From Chaenocephalus aceratus (Eukaryota; Chordata; Actinopteri; Perciformes; Channichthyidae): DNA of 64,000 bases. The stretch's first letter is position 1; each line of letters begins with the position of its first letter. A program made the position numbers and the translations under genes. Positions 20,376 to 30,259 of the stretch are shown in pieces. Under the pieces are notes generated by a model, which did no database searches, was not told the origin of the DNA, and saw nothing but the letters and a program-made list of their open reading frames with translations. The stretch is from positions 22,137,169-22,201,168 of the forward strand of contig CM043785.1 of NCBI GenBank assembly GCA_023974075.1. Direction: 5' to 3'.

Positions 20376-21444
20376 TAGCAGAAAACATACATGATTGTAC
20401 TCTGGAGGGGAGTTTGACAGAGTATTACTCAAAAAGTACACAATAAAAGTAATTGATTGTACTTGTGATCGTACTCCAAGTAGAACTCTGTCCAGCAGTA
20501 CCACTTTCACTGAGAATTGATGGCAAAAAATAATTGTATCTCTCATCAAAGAAGGCAGAAAACATACATTATTGTACTCTGGAAGGGAGTTTGACAGGGT
20601 ATTACTCAAAAAGTACACTATACAATTACTTTATTGTACTTGTGGTCGTACTCCAAGTAGTACTCTGTCCAGCAGTACCATTTTCACTGAGAACTTATGG
20701 CAAAAAATTATTTTATCTTTCATCAAAGATGGCAGAAAACATACATTGTTGTACTCTGGAGGAGAGTTTGACGGGGTATTACTCAAAAAGTACACGATAA
20801 AAGTACTTGATTGTACGTGTGGCAGTAGTCCAAGTAGTACTCTGTCCAGAAGTACCACTTTCACTGAGAACTTTTGGCAAAACATCTTTTTATCTCTCAT
20901 CAAAGATGGCAGAAAACATACATTATTATACTCTGGAGGGGAGTTTGACGGGGTATTACGATAAAAGTACACGATAAAAGTACTTGTTTGTACTTGTGGC
21001 AGTAGTCCAAGTAGTACTCTGTCTAGCAGTACCACTGTCACTGAGAACCTATGGCAAAAATAATTTTATCTCATCAAAGATGACAAAACATACATTATTG
21101 TACTCTGGAGGGGAGTTTGACAGGGTATTACTCAAAAAGTACACGATAAAAGTACTTGATTGTACTTGTGGTCGTACTCCAAGTAGTACTCTGTCCAGCA
21201 GTACAAGTTTCACTGAGAACTTATGGCAAAATATCATTGTATCTCTCATCAAAGATGGCAGAAAACATACATTATTGTACTCTGGAGGGGAGTTTGACAG
21301 GGTATTACTCAAAAAGTACACGATAAAAGTACTTGATTGTACTTGTGGTCGTACTCCAAGTAGTACTCCGTCCAGCAGTACCACTTTCACTGATAACTTA
21401 TGGCAAAAAAAAATATTTTATCTCTCATCAAAGATGGCAGAAAA
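20376..21444 (+). repeat. 177-bp tandem array, right block (plus orientation)
   Basis: The marker gtactccaag/gtagtccaag lies at 20471, 20648, 20825, 21002, 21174 and 21351: spacing 177 except for one unit of 172 with a small deletion. Same repeat as 7573-8496 but inverted. It starts just after the poly(A) region of the C48-PHD gene (plus a LINE fragment). It is interrupted after gcagaaaa by DIRS copy 2 and resumes at 26906. Confidence 0.9.
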
Positions 21445-21835
21445 CTATAGGTTACTTACGTAACCCCAGGCCTCAGAGTAACATGAAGTGAGATGTCTCA
21501 CTATGGGATGCGCCTCATCGCGGAGCAAACAGAAGCATCAATCTCATTACGCCAATCCTGATTGGCCGGTGATTCTTGACGTCAACGTCAGGGGAAATCA
21601 CCCCCTATAAGTAGCCTGCGCCACGACGCATGCGTCATTCAAAATAAGCACCTCTTCTCACTTCACCATAGCAAGGAGGGCCGTCTGGTGAGACATCTCA
21701 CTTCATGTTACTCTGAGTACTGGGGTTACGTAAGTAACCTATAGTTCTCATTCATAACACTCCGTTCGATGTCTCACTATGGGATATTGTAGCTCCCGTA
21801 TTGCCAGACGAGCTTATCTCGAAGATCACCGATCA
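21445..21835. repeat. DIRS copy 2 right ITR and internal complementary region
   Basis: Read on the minus strand: 3' leader, then tcccatagtgagacatc to gagaac (complement of the left outer end), fused to ctataggttacttacg (complement of the right outer end), then the inverted LTR ending ctatag at 21445. Palindromic ggttacttacgtaacc is at the outer end. Confidence 0.8.
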
Positions 21836-21843
21836 ACCAGAAT

Positions 21844-24642
21844 TTAACAGGTGGAGTCCCGACTCAACAAGGTGCCCAGCACTGCTCGGGCCACGCTTGG
21901 AGCGGAGACGTCCAGCCTGTAAAAGCGGACAAAAGTGAGTGGCGAAGACCAGCTTGCCGCCGCACAGATATCCTGGATGGAAACACCCTTCAACAAAGCC
22001 CAGGATGTAGCCAGGCCCCGAGTCGAGTGAGCCCGCAGACCCAAAGGTGCTTGCAGATTCTGACTCGTATAGGCCAAAGCAATCGCCTCCACGATCCAGT
22101 GGGATAGTCGTTGCTTAGTAACAGGCTTACCCTTGTGAGGTTTAGCCCAGGACACGAAGAGTTGGTCATTAAGACGAAGCTCTTTTGATCTGTCCATATA
22201 TGTGTGCAAAGCCCGGACTGGACACAATAGATCCTGCTGCTGCTCCCCGGAGGAAACCAGCTGCGGAGGAAATGCCTCAATGTCAATCGGGGTACACGAA
22301 CCAACCACCTTTGGTGTAAAGGCAGGGTTGGGTTTCAACAACACTCTCGTTTGCCCTGGGGCGAACTGAGTGCATGAGGGATGTACAGACAGTGCATGGA
22401 TATCACTGACCCGTTTAGCGGATGCCAGGGCCAGTAACAGCACTGTCTTGAGTGACAGATGTTTCATGTCAGCTCCCTCCAGGGGTTCAAATGGGGTCAT
22501 TTTGAGCCCATTTAAAACCACTGCCAGGTCCCATAAGGGCACCAGCGACCTGGAGACAGGGAGGAGCCTGCGCGCTCCCTTCATAAAACGGCAAACCAAA
22601 GGATGTTGGCTAGCCGTCTTACCCTCAAAGCCCACATGGCATGCAGCAATAGCAGCCAGGTACACCTTGATCGTGGAAAAAGCTCTGTGTTTATCGATCA
22701 AGTCCTGTAGAAATGATAAAATCACCCCGACAGGACATTGAAAAGAGATGTGCCCTTCTTGAAGGCACCACTCCTCAAACACCCTCCACTTACAGTCGTA
22801 AAGAGACCTGGTGGAGGAAGCTCTCGCACTCTGAATAGTGTTTATCACCTTCTGAGGGAGTCCCACTGTATTCAGATTGTACCACTCACGGGTCAGGCCC
22901 ATAGTGCCCCGTGCTCTGGGCGTGGGTGAAGGATCGCCCTCTCCGCCTGAGACAATCTGTCCCTGCGTGGTGGGGGCTGCCACGGCTGCCCGCACAACAG
23001 CTGATATATCCCCGCCAGCCCGTATATTGCGGGCTAGGGTGGAAACATCAGAGTACGTGTGTGGCGTTGCTCCTTCACTCTGGCTGGAGTTAAGGGGAAC
23101 AGAACCAGGGGTGGGAACGTGTACAGAGGACCCGGAGGTCAATCGTGTACGAGTGTGTCCCCGCCTAACGGTGCGTTTAAATCGTGCATTAAAGAGAACA
23201 GCTGTCATTGAGCATTTTCTCCCCTTGCGAACAGATTTAACGCGGCTCCGCCGTAACGCACCCACAGCGGACTCTCGATCCTTGGATGAGGAGTCCAGTC
23301 TGCATAGAGTGGTGCACCTTTTGACAGTAATTCTGTCCCTAGGTGCATAACACCCGGTACTTGTGTCGTTCTCAGAGAGAGGAGACGTCTGCCGCTCCAA
23401 GGGATCAGTTTGTGTGCCAGTGTGTGTGACTGGAGACAACGCAAACTCCCCTGGCGGTTCATACACAATATCGTGTTGTCTATCCTCACGGGGACATGAA
23501 GTCCTCTGAGAGAAGGCAGGAAGCATTTTTGGGTGGAGAACACCGCTAAAAGCTCCGGGTAATTTACGCGTGCCCGCTGGAAGTCTCTGTTCTAGAGACC
23601 TCTCACCGGGCGACCTTCGTAAGTCCCCTGTCAGCCCGTCTGACCTGCGTCCGTGGTGACCACCTTCCGTGAAAGGACTGCACCCGTAGGCGCGTCCCGC
23701 ACTGGAAAAGTCGGGTGTAGTGCCACTACGCATTTCATAATCACCAAAACTCTCCGTAAGCCGTGGCGTTCGGGGTTTAGTTTTATTATGAGGCCCATGT
23801 TGAGCGGGTGCTTTACGAGGACATTCTCCTCCGTAATCTGACTCCGCTCGGAGGGCTTTATAGATAAAACCCTTCTTTCTGGGAGAGAGAGAACTCTTCT
23901 CTCCAGAATGTGGGTTGACTCTCACTGGGTTTGTGAAAACAGATAAATTATAACTGTTTTGAGAAGCCCAGGCAGACATCGTGAGTATCTCCTGCTGTAT
24001 GCTCCTTAGAGCCAGCTGGGATGTCACTCTTATGGCTCCGACCGGCACTGCGCATGTGCGTGACGGAGGTGCCTTTTCAGCTCCAGCCGGTACTGCGCAT
24101 GTGTGTGCCGGTGGTGCCCTCACGGCTCCAGTCGGCACTGCGCCTGCGCGTGCCGGTGGTGCCCTTAAAGCCCTGGCCGGCACTGCGCATGTGTGTGGCG
24201 GTGGCTTCACGGACCCGTCAATAATCCGTCCTTTGAGAGATGCCGTAGCTGCTCTTGAAAGGGGAAGGATTGACGGGCCGTTCTTTACAGCTCTAGCCGG
24301 CACTGCGTACGCACGTGGCGGTAGTGCCCTTAAAGCCCCAACCGGCACTGCGCATGCGCGTGGCGGTGGTGCCTTCACAGACCCGTTTATTATCCGCCTT
24401 TTGAGAGAGGCCGTAGCTGCTCTCAGAAGGGGATTTATGGTTAACGGACTGTTTATTGTCTTTCTTTTCATTTTTTTGGGCTGCGCCCTTGGCCGGAGCC
24501 TGGATGCGTCAGCGGAAAATGGTTTATTCAGACAATAACGTTGTGACATGTGTCTTGTGCGGACTTGAGGATGGCGTTGAGGCATCTCTCGAGGCGGCGG
24601 GGACACATTTAGAGCCGGGGAAGGAACTTCCAGCTCCGTCAC
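21844..24642 (-). CDS. DIRS pol remnant with intact tyrosine recombinase (932 aa)
   Basis: Residues 1-60 are a basic leader. 65-210 contain 15-aa repeats (PPxRACAVPxGAxxA) encoded by a 45-bp minisatellite. About 210-290 match the start of the DIRS RT region. The RT palm with YLDD is absent. About 290-560 is RNase H DNA read in the wrong frame: the correct frame (23205-23543) is a separate ORF in which the last catalytic Asp is Glu (GTELLSKG). Residues 581-932 are a complete tyrosine recombinase with R744 (ASAKRVSDIH), H872 and R875 (AHSTRG) and Y908 (FVRFYRLD). This enzyme integrates the circular DNA of DIRS elements. The start at 24642 lies 21 nt after the gag stop. Confidence 0.75.
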   Translation of the reverse strand: MTELEVPSPALNVSPPPREMPQRHPQVRTRHMSQRYCLNKPFSADASRLRPRAQPKKMKRKTINSPLTINPLLRAATASLKRRIINGSVKAPPPRACAVPVGALRALPPRAYAVPARAVKNGPSILPLSRAATASLKGRIIDGSVKPPPHTCAVPARALRAPPARAGAVPTGAVRAPPAHTCAVPAGAEKAPPSRTCAVPVGAIRVTSQLALRSIQQEILTMSAWASQNSYNLSVFTNPVRVNPHSGEKSSLSPRKKGFIYKALRAESDYGGECPRKAPAQHGPHNKTKPRTPRLTESFGDYEMRSGTTPDFSSAGRAYGCSPFTEGGHHGRRSDGLTGDLRRSPGERSLEQRLPAGTRKLPGAFSGVLHPKMLPAFSQRTSCPREDRQHDIVYEPPGEFALSPVTHTGTQTDPLERQTSPLSENDTSTGCYAPRDRITVKRCTTLCRLDSSSKDRESAVGALRRSRVKSVRKGRKCSMTAVLFNARFKRTVRRGHTRTRLTSGSSVHVPTPGSVPLNSSQSEGATPHTYSDVSTLARNIRAGGDISAVVRAAVAAPTTQGQIVSGGEGDPSPTPRARGTMGLTREWYNLNTVGLPQKVINTIQSARASSTRSLYDCKWRVFEEWCLQEGHISFQCPVGVILSFLQDLIDKHRAFSTIKVYLAAIAACHVGFEGKTASQHPLVCRFMKGARRLLPVSRSLVPLWDLAVVLNGLKMTPFEPLEGADMKHLSLKTVLLLALASAKRVSDIHALSVHPSCTQFAPGQTRVLLKPNPAFTPKVVGSCTPIDIEAFPPQLVSSGEQQQDLLCPVRALHTYMDRSKELRLNDQLFVSWAKPHKGKPVTKQRLSHWIVEAIALAYTSQNLQAPLGLRAHSTRGLATSWALLKGVSIQDICAAASWSSPLTFVRFYRLDVSAPSVARAVLGTLLSRDSTC
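24030..24430 (-). repeat. 45-bp coding minisatellite with NRF1-like motifs
   Basis: Marker ggcactg (or ggtactg) at 24044, 24089, 24134, 24179, 24299 and 24344: spacing 45, 45, 45, 120, 45. Each unit carries a version of tgcgcatgcgcg; the unit at 24349-24360 is a perfect match to the NRF1 consensus YGCGCAYGCGCR. Others differ mainly by CG-to-TG changes, as methylated CpG decay would give. The array is in frame in pol. Confidence 0.75.
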
Positions 24643-24663
24643 GGAGGGGAGAAGGAGGGGCTG

Positions 24664-26292
24664 TCAGGCCGCTCGCTTCTTCTTCCTCGCCTGCTGGCCG
24701 AAATTCTGGGTCGGCTGTGCCTGGGCTACAGCCGGAACCGGAGATTTTCTAGACCAACTCGCCCTCGTCTCCTGCCTGGGCTGGGGACTCGGGGCGGGCT
24801 GCGCCCTCTGCTGTCCTGGTACTTTGAACCCAGCAGAGCGCGGTGCAGCGTGGGCGAAGGGCCGCCGTTGCAAAGGCCGCGGCTGGACCCTTCGAGGGAG
24901 ACAAAGGTGGAGAGCCTCGTCTTCCTTCTTTTTCGACTCGCACTTCCTTTGCATGGAAGCGAGAGCGGAGCCGAAAATCCCCTCGGGAACGATGGGCATG
25001 TCAAGCACATCTTCCTTTTCCCGGTCTGGGAGGTTGGTGAGGTTGAGCCATCTAGCTCTTTCCTGCACCACCATGACCCCCATTACCTTGCCCGTGGCCT
25101 GGACGGCGCAGCGTTGGACACGGAGACAAATGTCTGTGACCGCGGCTATCTCGTCCAGAGTGGCCAGTCCAGGATTGCTCGACATATCCTCACAGAGCTC
25201 CGCTTGGTATGCGGTTAGCATCGAGGAAACGTTCAGAGCCCTGGCGGACAATGCTGCGGCTCTGTAGGCCCGTTCCGTCATGGTAGACTGGAATCGGTCC
25301 GTTTTTGCTGGCAGCGTGGGGTTCCTGCTTGGCGGCTGGCCCATCCTCGGTAGGAGGTGGGCTGCCACCAGCGGTTCCATAGGTGGTATGTGGAGCAGGC
25401 CAAGCCTCTCCATACCGTCACAGTCAAGGGAGTGGGCACCCTGGATTGGGGCCTTGTTGCTAAAGGGCCGGTCTCTCCACGAGACCGACACCTCATCCAA
25501 CATCTCCGGGAAGACCGGGAGGAGTTGCCTCTTTGCCCTCGTTGTTTGGGAAAAAAGTTTTCCCTCGTAACGGGACCTGGAGGTCTCCTTGGCCACTTCG
25601 GGCCATGGGATGTCTAGTTTGGCCGCAGCGCGCTGACACACGGCTTGTAGGTCCATACTGAGACAGGGCGAAGATGGTGTGCTGTCGCCCGGGGGAGCAG
25701 CCATCGCTCCCGGCTTTGCAGCCTGAGTCGATGACATGAAGATGTCGTCTTCCTGCTCATCCGAGTCAGACAGGAGGAACTCAGAGGTGTACTCTTCGTC
25801 CTCCATGCAGTCTAACTCCAGGACATCTTCCGCGGGTGAAACCGTGGTGAGGTCCAGTCGGGAGCCCCAGCTTGGTATAGTGTGGGGCCCCGTTCCCGCG
25901 TTTCTTGCCGCCACCGGATCTCGGCCTGATGTGGCGCGGGATTCCGGTTCTGCGGGTGCCGCTGTCGGTGAGCCCCAGACCGCAGTGAGGGGCTCCATCT
26001 CTGCGGCAGACGTCCCCGTGTCTTGATTGCCGGTCGGCGGATCAGTGGACATGAGGGGGTCCCGTCCCGACAGGTTAACTTGTTGCGCTAACCTTCGGTG
26101 GAGGCTCTTCACGGTGAGGCGGGCACAATGTCCGCACGAGCCGGGGTTGTCGATGGCCTCCTGGGCGTGTTACAGCCCGAGGCAGGACGAACAGATCTGG
26201 TGTGAGTCTGTGCCTGACACTTTCAACCCGCAACCGCAGCGCCCAGCCTCCGAGTTCCTGACTCCTCTGGTGTGAGGGGGAGAGGCATCCAT
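24664..26292 (-). CDS. DIRS gag-like protein (542 codons, one nonsense codon)
   Basis: ATG at 26292 (MDASPPHTRGVRNSE) matches the start in copy 4. The N-terminus holds a Cys/His cluster (CGCG, ICSSCLGL, CGHCAR; residues about 18-60) that could bind zinc. An acidic stretch follows (EDEEYTSEFLLSDSDEQEDD), then a conserved globular part (DIPWPEVAKETSRSRYEG through NLPDREKEDVLDMPIVPEG), then a Pro/Arg-rich, basic end (QQARKKKRAA). TAA at 26167-26169 replaces a Glu codon found in copy 4, so full-length product needs readthrough; the open part starts at 26112. DIRS ORF1 is thought to play the gag role. Confidence 0.7.
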
Positions 26293-26694
26293 CTCGTTCG
26301 CCGTGAGGCGTGGAGAGGGTCCGCTCATGACAGGTACGTTCGAGAAAAAAATGTTTACCGATCTGTCTTTAATCCGGGGGAAAAAAGGACAGGGTGGGTC
26401 TTTTTCTCTCAAGGATATTACCTGGTATGGTAATATTCCTGTAATCCTTTTCTCCTCCGTGGAAGAGAGAAGAAAAAAGTGTCCTCGCTACCGTGGTGTC
26501 GGTAGTGAGGGAAAAAACACAAGTTAGCAACTGGTGTGTTGCTAACTTGAAGTCAAAACCTTACCTTACTCCAGAGGAAGAACGGCGAGGTTGACTATAA
26601 TACTCTTCTGTGAGAGAATCGGGTAGCCGGCTAACGCTCGTCGACCGAAAATTAGCTTTGGGTTCAGTCTGTGGACTGTTAAGCTAGCCCGGCT

Positions 26695-26905
26695 ACCGTT
26701 CGAGATGTGCTCTGAAGCGAGAAGAGGTGTTTGAATGACGCATGCGTCGTGGCGCAGGCTACTTATAGGGGGTGATTTCCCCTGACGTTGACGTCAAGAA
26801 TCACCGGCCAATCAGGATTGGCGTAATGAGATTGATGCTTCTGTTTGCTCCGCGATGAGGCGCATCCCATAGTGAGACATTGAACGGAGTGTTATGAATG
26901 AGAAC
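26695..26905 (-). promoter_or_regulatory. DIRS copy 2 left ITR promoter
   Basis: On the minus strand: opposed CCAAT boxes, tgacgtca CRE (about 26784-26792) and ctataagtag TATA (about 26758-26767), then gacgcatgcgtc. This is the order and spacing of the other copies. Confidence 0.6.
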
Positions 26906-27095
26906 ATACATTATTGTACTCTGGAGAGGAGTTTGACGGGGTATTACGATAAAAGTACACGATAAAAGTACTTGTTTGTACTTGTGGCAGTAGTCCAAGT
27001 AGTACTCTGTCCAGCAGTACCACTTTCACTGAGAACCTATGGCAAAAAATCATTGTATCTCTCATCAAAGATGACAGAAAACATACATTATTGTC
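26906..27095 (+). repeat. 177-bp tandem array, remainder after DIRS copy 2
   Basis: One unit and a short start of the next. It continues at the base where the array was interrupted at 21444 (gcagaaaa / atacattattgtactctgg). It stops at attattgt, where the sequence cagtggcgagccgtgacc begins. Confidence 0.85.
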
Positions 27096-28176
27096 AGTGG
27101 CGAGCCGTGACCTTTGTAGGCCCTCTGACCCCCGTTCCCTCGAGAAAAAAAAAGAAGAGTTATTACGTCACAGCGTATACTTCAGCGGAATATCAAAACA
27201 ACGACCTCGGGTGCAAAACGCATCAATGACAGCGACCCTCTACCACACAAAACAACACCATTTATATAAACACCTATCATGACAGGACTCCCAAAGCCAA
27301 GTAACAATTACAAATGAATTAAGTCGGCACGGCGGCCCGCATTGAAAATGACTTAGGCCTACCTTTGATGATCAAATCACTTAAACACAAAGTCCATCCT
27401 CCTGTCCTTTTGGATGAAGCACTTGCGGGCCATTCAGCTGATCCTTTGCCACTCCAGTTTATCATTGTAACTCAATCTTGAAAATGACTCGGTTAATAAT
27501 TTCGCAACGATGTCATCACTATCACTGAAGTGAGCCATCATGAACGAACTTATGCTAATCATAAATCTATCAATCATAAATCTATCGATCATAAATCTAT
27601 CGTTTAGATTTATGATTCAAAAATAATAAAAGTAGGGTAGACATGTGGATATTATCCGGCTGAACAAAACGTGCATTTATCTAACAGGTTCGTTTTCCAC
27701 AGACCTTATTTCCAGCTATTTTCCAAAATCCTATGGAGAAATCCCGTTGCTTTCTGTCGAGGGAATCCGAGCGCAGCTTACTTCCGGGTTTTAGGACGCG
27801 TCACTGCACCACTTGCATAGACCTCACAGCGGGCGGACTTGTCATAAAGTCCGCGAAAATAAAGCCCGCCCATTTAGAGGGAAGATATGATTGGTCAATT
27901 GTACTGTCATTTGACATTACTCTCTCGTTGAGTTACTATAGCTGGCCCTCTGTGAATGTAGAGAGGGACCAACAAGCTCTCCCGTCTTCACATAACTCGC
28001 AGAGACAGCATTTAACCCTTCACATTCCAACAGAAACTGAACAGGCAGATTCGAAGGATTTATTTATTTGGAAATATTATTTTAAATACAATTAAATCAA
28101 GTTATTTTGGTAAAACTAATGAAAAATGTAACAACAAAAAAATATTAAAATCGTGTATCGTGTAAAATCGTGTATC
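27096..28176. other. Unidentified element-like stretch
   Basis: It starts cagtggcgagccgtgacc, which resembles a transposon terminus, but the matching opposite end is not seen. It includes a short direct repeat of cataaatctatc (27560-27602) and repeated aaatcgtgtatcg near the end. A 120-codon ORF at 27733-28095 resembles nothing I recognise. It ends in a perfect palindrome at the start of DIRS copy 3. Confidence 0.35.
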
Positions 28177-28212
28177 GAGATCGTCAGGGCCCTAGAGGGC
28201 CCTGACGATCTC
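28177..28212. repeat. Perfect palindrome at the element junction
   Basis: Arms gagatcgtcagggccct and agggccctgacgatctc, 17 bp each, spacer ag. The right arm runs into the truncated start of DIRS copy 3 (about 28209), so the hairpin marks the junction. Confidence 0.9.
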
Positions 28213-28761
28213 AATACGCCAATCCTGATTGGCTGGTGAACTTGACGTCTACGTCAGGGAATCCACCCACCCTTTAAGTAGCTTGCGCTATGTCGCAGCG
28301 TCATTCAAACACCTCTTCTCGCTTCAGAGCACATCTTGAATATCAGTAGCCGGGCTAGCTTAACGGTCCAGACTGAACCCAAGCTAACATTCGGTCGACG
28401 GGCGCTTACCGGTTACTTTTTTAGCTTTGCAGAAGAATTGAACAAATATCAACACATCACTTAATATTGTAATCTTCCCCACCGTTTTTTCTTTCGAAAT
28501 AACGGTAAGGTTTGATTTTTTTCTTCAAACAGTAACATACCTGTTGCTAGTTTGTCCCTCCGCACCAACACCACAGCGAGCGGGGACGGACTCTTCTCTC
28601 CCTCACACCAGAGGAGTTGGAGATAAGAAAGATATTAACACACCAGTTAATATTTTTGAAAGAAAAATCGAACCCGTCGTTTTAACGATAAGGTTAGATT
28701 TTTTTGGGTAACATACCTGTTACTAGCTTGTCCCTCCGCGCCGACACCCCGGCAAACGAGG

Positions 28762-30190
28762 ATGGACCCTTCTCTCCCTCACACCAGAGGAGTCGGAGGC
28801 TCGGCTCTGCGGCTGTGGGTTTAGGATCTCGGGCACGGACTCACATCAGGTCTGCTCGTCCTACCTTGGGCTGGAACACACCCAGGAAGCTATCGATACC
28901 CCCGGTTCACCATCAAGAGCCTCCGTCGACGACTAGCGCGCCAAGCTAGCCTGTCGGGACGGGACCCCTTCATGTCCGTTGATTCGCCGGCCGGCAATCG
29001 GGACATGGTGGCGACCGCCGCGGAGATTGAGCCCCGCGCTGTGTCAGGCTGGGGCTCAACAACGGCAGTAGCCGCGGAATCGGAGCCCCGCGCCGTGTCA
29101 GGCTGGGGCCCGGTGGCGGGAAGAGCCGCGAGAGCGGAGCCCCGTGCTGTGTCAAGCTGGGGCTCCCAACTGGACCTCACCGTGGTTCCACCCGCGGAGG
29201 ATGTCCTACAGCTGGATTATATGGAGGAGGATGAAGAGGATGCCTCTGAGCTCCAGTTATCCGACTCGGATGAGCACGAAGATGAGATCTTCGTTTCATC
29301 TGCCCAGGCTGCCAAGCCGGAGGCGATGTCCGCTCCCCCGGCCGAAAGCACACCAGCTTCGCCCTGCCTCAGTATGGACTTGCAGACCGTGTGCCAACGC
29401 GCTGCGTCCAGGCTGGACATCCCCTGGCCTGAAGTGGCCAAGGAGACCTCCAGATCTCGCTATGAGGGGAAGAACTTGCCCCAAGCAGCGAGGATGAGGA
29501 AGCAGTTTCTCCCAGTCTTTCCAGAGATGTTGGACGAGGTTTCGGTCTCGTGGAGAGACCGCCCTTTCAGCAACAAGGCCCCAATCCAGGGTGCCTCCTC
29601 TTTGGACTGTGTCGACATGGAGAAGCTCGGCCTGCTCCGCATGCCGCCCATGGAACCGCTGGTGGCAGCCCACCTCCAACCGCGGCTGGCTTCGGCACCG
29701 AGCAGGAACCCCGTGCACGCTACCGGCAAAGGCAGACCGCTTCCAGTCAGCAATGACCGAACGAGCCTATAAAGCCACAGCTTTGTCCGCCAGGGCGCTC
29801 AACGTCTCCTCGCTGCTGACCGCCTACCAGGCGGAGCTCTGCGAGGACATGACGATCAAACCTGAGCCTGCCGTGTGGGACGAAATCGCAGCGATCACGG
29901 ACATTTGCCTCAGTGTGCAGCGCTGTGCAGTCCGATCCACGGGGAAAGCACTGGGGATAATGGTGGTACAGGAGAGAGCCAGGTGGCTTACCCTGACGAA
30001 CCTTCCAGACCGGGAAAAAGAGGACGTCTTGGACATGCCTATTGTTCCCGAGGGCATATTTGGCTCCGCTCTAGCTTCGAAGAAGGCACGAGGCGAGGAC
30101 GAGCTGGCCAAGAAAGTCTCCGGTTCTGGCAGCAGCCGCTCAGGCATAGCCACCAGCCACCAGACGAGGAAGAAGAAGAGGGCGGCCTGA
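28762..30190 (+). pseudogene. DIRS copy 3 gag (frameshifted)
   Basis: The ATG at 28762 gives MDPSLPHTRGV and then shifts frame within 20 codons. The main body is open from 28972 to 29772 (PPAEDVLQLDYMEEDEE, DIPWPEVAKETSRSRYEG). Another shift near 29720 moves the rest to 29700-30190 (LNVSSLLTAYQAELCEDM to RKKKRAA). An expanded repeat, (x)EPRAVSGWGS three times at 29020-29165, is specific to this copy. Similarity to the copy 2 gag is clear throughout. Confidence 0.75.
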
Positions 30191-30259
30191 CAGCCTCCTC
30201 TTCTCTCCTCGATAAAGGAGCTGGAAGTTCCCTGTTCTCCAGCTCCAGAACACATTCCA

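Larger units (their letters stand above)
21445..26905 (-). mobile_element. DIRS-like retrotransposon copy 2 (RT-deleted, minus strand)
   Basis: Inserted in a 177-bp unit; no target duplication. Order along the minus strand: left ITR (26905 to about 26695), gag (26292-24664), pol with NRF1-motif minisatellite, RNase H region without an RT core, intact tyrosine recombinase (22902-21844), internal complementary region, right ITR ending at 21445. It is 5.46 kb and the best preserved of the four apart from the RT loss. The same internal deletion is present in copy 4. Confidence 0.9.

Noticed and set aside
20572..21390. Long repetitive ORFs (FLSNTLSNSPPEYNN type) in the 177-bp arrays
   Set aside because: The period is divisible by three, so any open frame repeats. 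ORFs occur on both strands, with no start context or family similarity.
24736..26026. Several plus-strand ORFs opposite the DIRS copy 2 gag
   Set aside because: Antisense shadows of a GC-rich coding region; no motifs.
27733..28095. 120-aa ORF
   Set aside because: No recognisable domain, splice context or related copy in the window.
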